A stretch of DNA of 7,369 nt. It comes from Oligoflexia bacterium (GTDB lineage Bacteria > Bdellovibrionota > UBA1018 > CAIMNF01). The DNA is taken from positions 1 to 7,369 of the forward strand of contig CAIMNF010000191.1 of the NCBI GenBank assembly GCA_903842755.1, in the 5' to 3' direction. The position numbers and the translations under genes are program-made. Below the pieces are notes generated by a model. That model made no database searches. It had not been told where the DNA came from and was given only the letters and a program-made list of their open reading frames with translations. This document shows positions 1 to 5,379 of the stretch, piece by piece (position 1 is the stretch's first letter; each line of letters begins with the position of its first letter).

Positions 1-468
1 CCGGCCGGTCGCGCGCCCGCCGAAAACAGCGTTCGCTTCGCCATCCTCGTAGCGGAGGCGCTGCAGCTGCAGCCCAACGCCATTTCCTACCTGGAGGACA
101 CGGACGACGCGAACGTGCGCGGCGCCGCCTACCAGTCCTCCAAGCGGACCGTCACAGAGCGATTCAACGCGAACGTGCGCGCCTGCTTCGCCGGCGATGC
201 GCAGGGCGGCGACTGCGAGGACCTGGCCCGCGAGATCGTAAATCTCGCCCACTCCATCCGCAGCGGCACCTGGACCAGTCCCATAGCTGCCACCGCAGCT
301 GCCGTCCTCAGGTGCTACGTGGTGGCCCTCCAGCTCGGCTGCATCGCCCAGCAGCAGTCCGAGCCCGGCGCCACGGACGTCTACAGCACCGGCTCACCAT
401 TCGAACGCCTGAAATTTTCTTCATTTACGCGGTATAACCGGTTAAGGACTAAAACTCAACTCTTTTAG
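1..468 (+). CDS. Partial unidentified ORF in GC-rich, foreign-looking DNA
   Basis: The frame is open from the first base, so the 5' end lies outside the window. I do not recognise the protein. Codons from 1 to about 395 end mostly in G or C (ctg, gcc, aac, gtg, cgc, gag), which supports real coding in this frame, in DNA of about 69% GC. From about 396 the codons turn AT-rich (aaa ttt tct tca ttt) and the frame runs to a TAG at 466-468, inside the 3' end of the opposite-strand glycosylase gene. The last ~24 residues therefore look like read-through past a junction and not the true C-terminus. The encoded part is Ala-rich and mostly soluble-looking, with one hydrophobic stretch at codons ~95-120 (AAAVLRCYVVALQLGCIA). 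A GTG at 115 is a possible internal start, but nothing favours it. Frame 3 is also open here, but its arginine-rich translation looks like a shadow. Confidence 0.4.
   Translation, partial: PAGRAPAENSVRFAILVAEALQLQPNAISYLEDTDDANVRGAAYQSSKRTVTERFNANVRACFAGDAQGGDCEDLAREIVNLAHSIRSGTWTSPIAATAAAVLRCYVVALQLGCIAQQQSEPGATDVYSTGSPFERLKFSSFTRYNRLRTKTQLF
107..181. repeat. 15-base direct repeat, 60-base period
   Basis: The sequence acgcgaacgtgcgcg occurs at 107-121 and again at 167-181, exactly 60 bases apart. Sixty bases is 20 codons, so both copies fall in the same frame and encode (D/N)ANVR. The flanking residues do not continue the similarity clearly. It may be a protein repeat unit or simple coincidence in GC-rich coding DNA. 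Confidence 0.5.
394..425. other. Abrupt GC-composition junction
   Basis: Counting by 60-base blocks, GC is about 73, 65, 67, 73, 65 and 70% from 1 to 360, then falls to about 32% at 421-480; the DNA beyond is of moderate GC. Codon style in the open left frame changes at the same place. The switch lies only about 20-45 bases past the stop of the minus-strand glycosylase gene. I see no tRNA, inverted repeat, target duplication or integrase that would mark an integration site. The simplest reading is a chimeric join in the assembly or cloning. Recent acquisition of foreign DNA is the alternative. Confidence 0.65.
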
Positions 469-1128
469 TTTTTCAAAAATAGAGTCAAACATGGGCTCGG
501 TTAATTTTTTTGTAAAAGTGTTTTGTTGACTGGGGTGATAAGACATCAAGATTTGGCGCCCATCTAACAATCGAATCTGATCCCCGTGCTTGAATTTAGG
601 AAGCGCAAGAAATGGCTTAATTTCTGGCTTTAATTGTCGCCAAAGCCCCTGAAGGGCAAATTGCCCTAAACACAAATACGTACGAACTTTCTTTAAATTG
701 CTTAATTCCAGGGCCAAATATTCGGAACATGCAACAGTCTCCTCTCGCGTCGGTTTATTATCAGGAGGCGCACACTTCACCACCGCAGTAACGTAGCAGT
801 TATATAGCTTCAGTCCATCGTCGACGCTGGTACTTTCGGCCTGCGACGCAAATCCAGCCTTATACAATGCCCGATACAACCAAACACCCGATTGATCCCC
901 CGTAAACATTCTCCCCGTGCGGTTCGCCCCGTGGGCAGCGGGAGCGAGTCCCACCACCAATAATTCCGCCTCCGCATCGCCCCACCCTGAGACTGGCTTT
1001 CCCCAATACGTCTCGTGGCTAAACTGCCTTCTTTTTTCTGCTGCAATGATTTGACAATGATTTCTGAGACGCGGGCACCGCTGGCATTCCGTAATTCTTT
1101 CCCTAAGTTCATCTAAGGTATTAGACAT
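442..1128 (-). CDS. udgB: Family 5 uracil-DNA glycosylase (UDGb type)
   Basis: This 228-residue protein is predicted to cut uracil and other deaminated bases from DNA as the first step of base excision repair. Motif A is GLAPAAHGANRTGRMFTGD (residues 60-78), the signature of UDG family 5, in which Ala replaces the polar catalytic residue of other families. Motif B is HPSQQN (198-203). Four cysteines, C15 and C18 (CQRC) with C119 and C134, sit where families 4 and 5 bind a 4Fe-4S cluster. The ATG at 1128 lies inside the end of the upstream pseudouridine synthase gene (8-base overlap), which suggests translational coupling. AGGCG about 11 bases upstream is a modest ribosome site. It is the last gene of the operon. 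Its stop is about 20-45 bases from the GC junction, so a native downstream terminator may have been lost. The family call is firm; substrate preference cannot be read from sequence. Confidence 0.93.
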   Translation of the reverse strand: MSNTLDELRERITECQRCPRLRNHCQIIAAEKRRQFSHETYWGKPVSGWGDAEAELLVVGLAPAAHGANRTGRMFTGDQSGVWLYRALYKAGFASQAESTSVDDGLKLYNCYVTAVVKCAPPDNKPTREETVACSEYLALELSNLKKVRTYLCLGQFALQGLWRQLKPEIKPFLALPKFKHGDQIRLLDGRQILMSYHPSQQNTFTKKLTEPMFDSIFEKLKELSFSP

Positions 1129-1882
1129 TCTGAACTAAGCGCCTTTCGCCTGGCTTTAAGTCATCCAAGTGATAATCCCCCATTTGTATCCGCTTCAATC
1201 GGACCACTTGCAACCCAAAGTGCGCAAAAACGCGTCTTACAAAGCGATTTCGGCCTTCGCTGACGGTAACTTTAAAGCATTGGCTGTCGCGGCGGGTGGC
1301 CGGCTGATTTGCGAAAAAAGGCCTTTTCTCGAAATTCGCATTCATCTGGTCTATTGCCTCGATTGGGTCTAACAGGTCTATTCGGTCAAAATGCCCAGGG
1401 CCGTCTTCGAGTGGAACTTCGGTGATCACCGTCGTAAAAAAATGTTCCGGGACTGACCCCAGAACCTCAACCTCGTATACTTTTTTAGTCCCATACCGAG
1501 GATGAGTGAGCGTCAGTGCAAGGTCGCCATCATGGGAAAGCAAGAGCAAACCTTCCGATTCAAAATCCAAGCGGCCGATCGGATTCAATTCGGGCTCGTC
1601 TTTAAAAAAATCCATGACGGTCTGCCGCCCTTGCGGATCAAACTTTGTGGTCACGACACCTCTGGGTTTGTAAAAGATAAAGGTTTTCTTAATGGATCGC
1701 CGCTGAATCAATAGCCCATCCACACGAATTTGATCACTGACGGGCGGGTCAATGTCCGCGCTCTTTCCAAGCTTTTGGACCACGACTCCGTTGAGTGTGA
1801 CACGGCCTTGAAGGATCGCCTCTTCGGCTTTCCGTCGACTCATGACCCCGGCTTGGGCGATAATTTTGTGAATTCGTTCCAT
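1121..1882 (-). CDS. rluB: RluB/RsuA-family pseudouridine synthase
   Basis: Predicted to turn a specific uridine of rRNA into pseudouridine. Numbering here counts from the ATG at 1882. An N-terminal S4 RNA-binding domain (about 2-60, with AGVMSRRKAEE and GRVTLNG) leads into the catalytic domain. The signature PIGRLDFESEGLLLLSHDG (101-119) carries the catalytic Asp106, and EGRNRFVRR (209-217) plus LKRIQMG (229-235) complete the fold. A GTG directly before the ATG could add one residue; ATG is preferred. Between DRIDLLD and FKVTVSEGRNR lies a roughly 30-residue Pro/Phe/Arg-containing stretch where the family usually has a short turn. The gene starts 14 bases after the small basic protein gene and overlaps the glycosylase start. 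Assignment to RluB (23S rRNA) over RluE, RluF or RsuA rests on overall resemblance only. Confidence 0.85.
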   Translation of the reverse strand: MERIHKIIAQAGVMSRRKAEEAILQGRVTLNGVVVQKLGKSADIDPPVSDQIRVDGLLIQRRSIKKTFIFYKPRGVVTTKFDPQGRQTVMDFFKDEPELNPIGRLDFESEGLLLLSHDGDLALTLTHPRYGTKKVYEVEVLGSVPEHFFTTVITEVPLEDGPGHFDRIDLLDPIEAIDQMNANFEKRPFFANQPATRRDSQCFKVTVSEGRNRFVRRVFAHFGLQVVRLKRIQMGDYHLDDLKPGERRLVQNV

Positions 1883-1899
1883 CACGAACTCAATTTAAA

Positions 1900-2106
1900 T
1901 TATGCTTTTTTACTTTTTTTCTTTCGGAAGCCTACTTTTTTGTCGGCAGCGCGTTTTGATTTTGCAGCAAAATAAGTTTTCGCAAATTCTTTGTCCGCGT
2001 GAAGCTTGACGGAACGTTTGTCACGGCCCAATTTACGAAGAGTCTTTCTGCCTAATTTGGCAGGAGCTTTTTCTGTTTTCGTCGATTTTTCTGTAGTCGT
2101 TGTCAT
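1900..2106 (-). CDS. Small Lys/Arg-rich protein
   Basis: This 68-residue protein has 19 Lys and 6 Arg against 3 Glu and 3 Asp, a net charge near +19. A Thr-rich head (MTTTTEKSTKTEK) is followed by a core with LGRKTLRKLGRDKRSVKL and a tail rich in Lys (FRKKKSKKA). There is no signal peptide, membrane segment or cysteine. The composition suits a nucleic-acid or ribosome-associated protein, but I do not recognise a named family. It is probably real: an AAAAGGAA ribosome site lies 6 bases before the ATG, the gene fills the operon space exactly (22 bases after the peroxiredoxin stop, 14 before the pseudouridine synthase), and the core has non-repetitive order (KEFAKTYFAAKSKRAADKK). The neighbouring rRNA-modification gene makes an RNA-related role plausible but unproven. 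Confidence 0.75.
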   Translation of the reverse strand: MTTTTEKSTKTEKAPAKLGRKTLRKLGRDKRSVKLHADKEFAKTYFAAKSKRAADKKVGFRKKKSKKA

Positions 2107-2108
2107 AA

Positions 2109-2118
2109 ATAATTCCTT
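2109..2118 (-). promoter_or_regulatory. Ribosome binding site of the small basic protein
   Basis: Read on the minus strand, AAAAGGAA is followed by TTATTT and then the ATG at 2106. The AGGA core and 6-base spacing are close to ideal, which supports this short ORF as a translated gene. Confidence 0.7.
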
Positions 2119-2128
2119 TTAATTTAAG

Positions 2129-2656
2129 TTATTTCTTTGAAAGAGTGGATTGTCCAGGCTTCCAGTTTACAGGGCAAAGTTCGCCAGTTTGAAGGGCTTG
2201 AACTGTTCTTAACGTCTCATCGACCGAACGACCTACCCCCAGAGCATTCACGCTCATGTGTTGAAGAATCCCATTTGGATCAATCAAAAAAGTACCGCGA
2301 AGGGCAATTCCGCTGTCTTCTAAAAGAACTCCGTAATTTCGTGATACGGAATGATTGGTATCCGCAAGAACCGGAAACTTTACTTCAGGCAGGTCCTTTT
2401 CAAACCAAGCTTTATGCGAATGCTGACTATCGGTCGAGGCCGCAATAATTTGGCAGTTTGCCTCTAAAAAAGACTTCTCGGCTTGCGCGAACCCACGGAT
2501 TTCGGTTGGACAAACAAAGGTGAAATCGAGCGGGTAAAAAAACAAACATACCCATTTTCCTTTGTAATCCTTCAGGGAAACTTCTTTAAACTGTCCTGCT
2601 ACATAAGCGGGCGCTTTAAATTCTGGCGCCGCTTGTCCTACTTTTAAATTCCACAT
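2129..2656 (-). CDS. ahpC: Typical 2-Cys peroxiredoxin (AhpC/Prx family)
   Basis: Predicted to reduce hydrogen peroxide, organic peroxides or peroxynitrite in the cytoplasm using a reactive cysteine. From the chosen ATG it is 175 residues. The peroxidatic site is PLDFTFVCPTE, with Cys49 as the attacking thiol and Thr46 supporting it. The resolving Cys161 is in GELCPVNWKPG near the C-terminus, as in 2-Cys enzymes that form intersubunit disulfides. A TTG seven codons upstream (2677) would extend the protein. I prefer ATG 2656 because AGAAGGG lies 9 bases before it and the alternative would have to span that site. It is the first gene of the operon with the basic protein, pseudouridine synthase and glycosylase. 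No AhpF or other reductase is next to it, so its electron donor is probably thioredoxin or an unlinked reductase. Confidence 0.93.
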   Translation of the reverse strand: MWNLKVGQAAPEFKAPAYVAGQFKEVSLKDYKGKWVCLFFYPLDFTFVCPTEIRGFAQAEKSFLEANCQIIAASTDSQHSHKAWFEKDLPEVKFPVLADTNHSVSRNYGVLLEDSGIALRGTFLIDPNGILQHMSVNALGVGRSVDETLRTVQALQTGELCPVNWKPGQSTLSKK

Positions 2657-2665
2657 GCGTTGATA

Positions 2666-2672
2666 CCCTTCT
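2666..2672 (-). promoter_or_regulatory. ahpC: Ribosome binding site that sets the peroxiredoxin start
   Basis: AGAAGGG on the minus strand sits 9 bases before ATG 2656. It lies just downstream of the TTG at 2677, inside the longer ORF, so it supports the shorter 175-residue protein. Confidence 0.65.
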
Positions 2673-2701
2673 ATCAAATACTCTTCATTTAGTTTCTACA
2701 C

Positions 2702-2730
2702 ACGATAAAGGGCTTATGGTACTCTGGCAA
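2702..2730 (-). promoter_or_regulatory. Candidate sigma-70-type promoter for the peroxiredoxin operon
   Basis: On the minus strand TTGCCA (2725-2730; five of six matches to TTGACA) is followed after 17 bases by TATCGT (2702-2707; four of six matches to TATAAT). It would give a leader of about 40 bases before ATG 2656. Its -35 box lies only 5 bases from the PAP2 start on the other strand, so the two genes would share a very tight control region. I see no clear OxyR, PerR or Fur-type operator. Match by eye only. Confidence 0.4.
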
Positions 2731-2735
2731 GAGAA

Positions 2736-3434
2736 ATGCTCAATCAAATCGGGTCAACCCCCCCCCCTGTGCCTGACCATCCCGTATTATTTCTTCAACT
2801 TCGCAACGTTCTTCTGTACCTCGTTCTGCCGGTCGGAATTTGGGGTGGGTTATTTTTGTTACGCCCGTACCTTTATAGTCGCTACTGCGCAGTAACCCCT
2901 ACCCCATGTTTAGTTCAAACAATGAACCACATTGATCAAATCACCTTTCGCTTAGGGAATATTACTGCAGACTTTTGGAGCAACGTTCTCCAAAACACAG
3001 TGGGTACAATTGCGCTCCTGATGCCCTGGATTTTAACCCGCAAACGCATCCAAGCGCTCAACTCATTTTTTTTTATCTTATCCACGACGCTAATCAATGC
3101 CGCGCTGTTGGAGGTCACCCGTGCATGGATTCAACGTCCCCGACCATTGGTTTATGTGAATCCGTCCGTAGAAGGTTTGAATGCAGACCAATATACGTCC
3201 TTTTACTCTGGCCACACCAGTTTTGTAGCATTGGCTACTACAGCGCTGTACTTTTTAGCTCCACAGCGGTTTAAACGGGCAGCTTTATTTTTTTCCGTCG
3301 GGGCAACCGTAACGACCGGAATTTTAAGAGTATGGGGCGGCAGACACTTTCCTAGCGACGTGATTGCTGGCGGAGTTGTGGGTGCAACGCTTGCTGGACT
3401 CGCTTGGCGGCGCTTTAAGGTTTATTCAATCTGA
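2736..3434 (+). CDS. PAP2-family membrane phosphatase
   Basis: A 232-residue integral membrane protein of the type 2 phosphatidic acid phosphatase superfamily, predicted to remove phosphate from a lipid phosphate or pyrophosphate (undecaprenyl pyrophosphate, phosphatidate or phosphatidylglycerophosphate) at the cytoplasmic membrane. All three phosphatase motifs are visible: R129-x6-R136-P137 (Lys replaced by Arg in the first position), YSGH (157-160, usually PSGH) and R198-x5-H204-x3-D208 containing the catalytic His. Hydrophobic segments lie near 18-42, 84-100, 110-127, 162-175, 183-197 and 207-223. The N-terminal codons contain a run of ten C that encodes Pro residues. It is divergent from ahpC, and its stop overlaps the cysE 3' end by 13 bases. 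No strong Shine-Dalgarno is visible; a GAGA lies directly before the ATG. Substrate is not deducible. Confidence 0.88.
   Translation: MLNQIGSTPPPVPDHPVLFLQLRNVLLYLVLPVGIWGGLFLLRPYLYSRYCAVTPTPCLVQTMNHIDQITFRLGNITADFWSNVLQNTVGTIALLMPWILTRKRIQALNSFFFILSTTLINAALLEVTRAWIQRPRPLVYVNPSVEGLNADQYTSFYSGHTSFVALATTALYFLAPQRFKRAALFFSVGATVTTGILRVWGGRHFPSDVIAGGVVGATLAGLAWRRFKVYSI
2758..2767 (+). repeat. Ten-base poly-C tract inside the PAP2 gene
   Basis: Ten consecutive C fall at codons 8-11 of the PAP2 reading frame (ACC CCC CCC CCT). In this length the frame is open through the whole gene. Gain or loss of one C would shift the frame before any membrane segment or catalytic motif. Such tracts can be slippage-prone, and also prone to sequencing-length errors. 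Confidence 0.9.
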
Positions 3435-3985
3435 TCATGCTTTAATTCGTCCCCGGGCGCGACCCCTTTTTGGGACATAATTTTAGCCGGAATTCCGGTC
3501 ACCGTCGAATACGAGGGCGTGTCTTTGATTACGACGGAATTGGCTCCAATTCTACAATAATCACCAATGACGATATTCCCTAACACTTTTGCACCAGCAC
3601 CGATCACTACATTATTTCCAATGGTCGGATGCCGCTTCACCGGGTTCAAATGGACTCCCCCCAACGTTACTCCATGATAAATCAAACAGTCATCCCCGAT
3701 TTCAGCGGTCTCCCCAATAACCACTCCGATTCCGTGATCAATAATTAAGTTCTTTCCGATCTTGGCGCCCGGGTGAATTTCAATACCGGTAAGAAACCGC
3801 GAAAACTCACCTACAAGCCGAGGGAAAAAAGGCACACGCAATTGATGTAAGAAATGAGCAATCCGATGCAGGACTAACGCTTTAACCCCAGGATAAAGAA
3901 AAACAACCTCTAATAAGAGCTCTATCCGAGACATCCGATGCGTAGCCGGATCATACTTCCGATAGGCCCGAATTAAACTGATCAT
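3422..3985 (-). CDS. cysE: Serine O-acetyltransferase
   Basis: Predicted to make O-acetylserine from serine and acetyl-CoA, the first step of cysteine synthesis. At 187 residues it is the short form, with a reduced N-terminal helical domain compared with the longer enterobacterial enzyme. YDPA (11-14) holds Asp12. A left-handed beta-helix of hexapeptide repeats begins at about 67 with GIEIHPGAKIG. IDHGIGVVIGETAEIGD (82-98) supplies the Asp83-His84 pair and RHP (118-120) the second active-site His119. The C-terminal tail after GIPAKIM is short and ends in DQIE, not Ile, so the usual synthase-docking Ile is not terminal. Its ATG shares a base with the fabI stop (TAATG), strong evidence for translational coupling. 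No cysK is seen nearby. Its 3' end overlaps the PAP2 gene by 13 bases, tail to tail. Confidence 0.92.
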   Translation of the reverse strand: MISLIRAYRKYDPATHRMSRIELLLEVVFLYPGVKALVLHRIAHFLHQLRVPFFPRLVGEFSRFLTGIEIHPGAKIGKNLIIDHGIGVVIGETAEIGDDCLIYHGVTLGGVHLNPVKRHPTIGNNVVIGAGAKVLGNIVIGDYCRIGANSVVIKDTPSYSTVTGIPAKIMSQKGVAPGDELKHDQIE

Positions 3986-4782
3986 TAAGCGCCCATAATG
4001 TTATACCCGGAATCTACATACAGGAGGTTCCCTGTCATGTGCCGCGCGGGATCGCTGCATAAAAAAGCAGCCAACGCCCCAACATCTTCCGGAGAAACAT
4101 TTTCATGCAAGGGTGCTTTTTCTTCCACTGTTTTTAAGAAGTCACGGAAATTCGAAACGCCGCCCGCTGCCGCTAACGTTTTAATTGGCCCGGCAGAAAG
4201 CGAATGAACTCTAATTTTTTTCGGTCCCAAATCATGGGCCAAATACCGGACGCTCGCCTCTAAGGCCGCTTTGGCAATTCCCATCACTCCATACCCGGGC
4301 ATCACTTTTTCGCTGCCGTAATACGTGAGGGTCAAGACCGTGCCGCCCCCTTTGCGCGTTTGTTCGTCATACGCAGGCATCAATTTTTCGGCCTCTCGGG
4401 CGGTCGCCACTAAAGAATAAGCACTAATATCCAACGCAAGTTTAAAGCCGTCACGGCTCACGTCCACAAAACGCCCTGCCAAATCGTCTTTATTTGCAAA
4501 CGCCACCGAGTGAATCAAAATATCCAGCCCGCCCCACTTTTCTTTGACTTGAGAGAAAATAGATTTAATTTGATCGTCTTGGGAAACATCACACGGAGCA
4601 ATGATTTCCGCCCCTAAGCTTTCCGCAAGGGGGCGCACACGTTTTTCCAAGGCCTCGCCCAAGTAATTAAACGCAAGCTTTACGCCTTCCGCATGAAGCG
4701 CCTGAGCAATCCCCCAAGCGATGGAGCGTTCATTGGCAAGACCTAAAATCAGGGCACGTTTACCTTTTAAAGATTGATTCAT
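3985..4782 (-). CDS. fabI: Enoyl-[acyl-carrier-protein] reductase (NAD(P)H)
   Basis: Predicted to catalyse the last reduction of each fatty-acid elongation cycle, trans-2-enoyl-ACP to acyl-ACP. The 265-residue length is normal. It is an atypical short-chain dehydrogenase: GLANERSIAWGIA (14-26) is the cofactor loop, CDVSQDD (64-70) the adenine pocket, HSVAFA (91-96) the site by the nicotinamide, and Tyr154-x9-Tyr164-x6-Lys171 the FabI catalytic triad spacing. The Ala at 94 is like that of many FabI proteins of the NERSIA type. MTGNLLYVDSGY (249-260) is the conserved C-terminal end. The ATG at 4782 is preceded by GGA about 10 bases away. It lies 27 bases after the lipoprotein gene, and its stop overlaps the cysE start, so it is probably co-transcribed with both. 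As the predicted triclosan and isoniazid-class target family, its residues look intact. Confidence 0.95.
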   Translation of the reverse strand: MNQSLKGKRALILGLANERSIAWGIAQALHAEGVKLAFNYLGEALEKRVRPLAESLGAEIIAPCDVSQDDQIKSIFSQVKEKWGGLDILIHSVAFANKDDLAGRFVDVSRDGFKLALDISAYSLVATAREAEKLMPAYDEQTRKGGGTVLTLTYYGSEKVMPGYGVMGIAKAALEASVRYLAHDLGPKKIRVHSLSAGPIKTLAAAGGVSNFRDFLKTVEEKAPLHENVSPEDVGALAAFLCSDPARHMTGNLLYVDSGYNIMGA

Positions 4783-4809
4783 GTTTTATAATTCCGTATT
4801 TTCTATTTA

Positions 4810-5367
4810 CTAATTAGTGCAAGGTTGAGTCGCACCAAAAAACCCAACCAGCGTTTGTCTAAACGCTGGACTTAGATAGGACAATGGGCATACTGGCGCT
4901 CCGTCCACTAAAACATAAAATTGAACGCCATACAAGCTCGTAAACTCTCCAATGGTTTGACCGGCCGTGACCGTATCACCCGAACGAACTTGCACTAAGC
5001 TTAGTCCAACTAACTTCGTTGCAAGCCGGCCAGAATGAAGCATCACTACATAATTTCCGCCACTCGACGCCGCCCCCACTTGGCTCACCACCCCGTTCGC
5101 CGGTGCTAAATAATTGATGCTTGTCCAGACTCCCGTCGCAAACGTCCAGTAGGGGTTCGCTTGAGTATAGGCCGAATACAAAGTGTTATAGGTGTTTCCC
5201 GAGGTGATGGAGTTCAACTGAGGAAATGGTGCGCTTCCTAAAACCGTTAAGGGATCTGTGCTAGAAGAGCCACATCCGGAGATTGTTAGGGATAAACAAA
5301 GGATTCCTAGCCAAGTTCCACTTATTCCTAAGAAATGATTGCGAATTTTGTTGAATCTTTTTTTCAT
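4810..5367 (-). CDS. Lipoprotein with a degenerate LytM (M23-like) domain
   Basis: A 185-residue exported protein. A basic start (MKKRFNKIRNH) and hydrophobic core end in the lipobox ISGC (29-32), so Cys32 should be lipidated; Gly33-Ser34 does not give the inner-membrane retention signal known from E. coli. A Ser/Thr/Asn/Tyr-rich linker (~33-86) precedes a region that resembles LytM/M23 domains: APANGVVSQVG (88-98), VMLHSGRLATKLVGLSL (108-124), VRSGDTVTAGQTIGEF (127-142) and CPLSYL (160-165). The zinc ligands of active M23 peptidases are not visible: no HxxxD before APANG, and the usual HLHF position reads VQFYV. It is therefore more likely a binder or regulator, as NlpD- and EnvC-type proteins are. 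Cys160 and Cys183 could pair. The start is 12 bases after the barrel gene stop, with GGGGGAA before the ATG. Domain call is by eye and uncertain. Confidence 0.75.
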   Translation of the reverse strand: MKKRFNKIRNHFLGISGTWLGILCLSLTISGCGSSSTDPLTVLGSAPFPQLNSITSGNTYNTLYSAYTQANPYWTFATGVWTSINYLAPANGVVSQVGAASSGGNYVVMLHSGRLATKLVGLSLVQVRSGDTVTAGQTIGEFTSLYGVQFYVLVDGAPVCPLSYLSPAFRQTLVGFFGATQPCTN

Positions 5368-5379
5368 CGTTCCCCCACG

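Noticed and set aside
435..444. Perfect palindrome taaccggtta next to the GC junction
   Set aside because: Ten bases is short, it includes the glycosylase stop codon, and no second copy or element boundary is seen.
448..473. Terminator-like hairpin ACTAAAA / TTTTAGT with a T run on the plus strand
   Set aside because: The stem has only one G-C pair, lies inside the glycosylase coding end, and has its T run on the wrong strand to serve that gene.
810..1112. 100-codon minus-strand frame overlapping the glycosylase gene
   Set aside because: It is an out-of-frame shadow of a well-supported gene, with no family motifs or ribosome site.
2137..2448. 103-codon plus-strand frame opposite the peroxiredoxin gene
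   Set aside because: It lies antisense within a conserved gene and its translation resembles nothing known.
2657..2677. Seven-codon N-terminal extension of the peroxiredoxin from TTG
   Set aside because: The ribosome site AGAAGGG falls inside this stretch and is well spaced for the ATG at 2656, whose product matches the usual family N-terminus.
4200..4300. Possible resistance substitution in FabI (Ala at the position of E. coli Gly93)
   Set aside because: Ala at this site is ordinary in many wild-type FabI proteins of the NERSIA type, so it is not evidence of acquired resistance.
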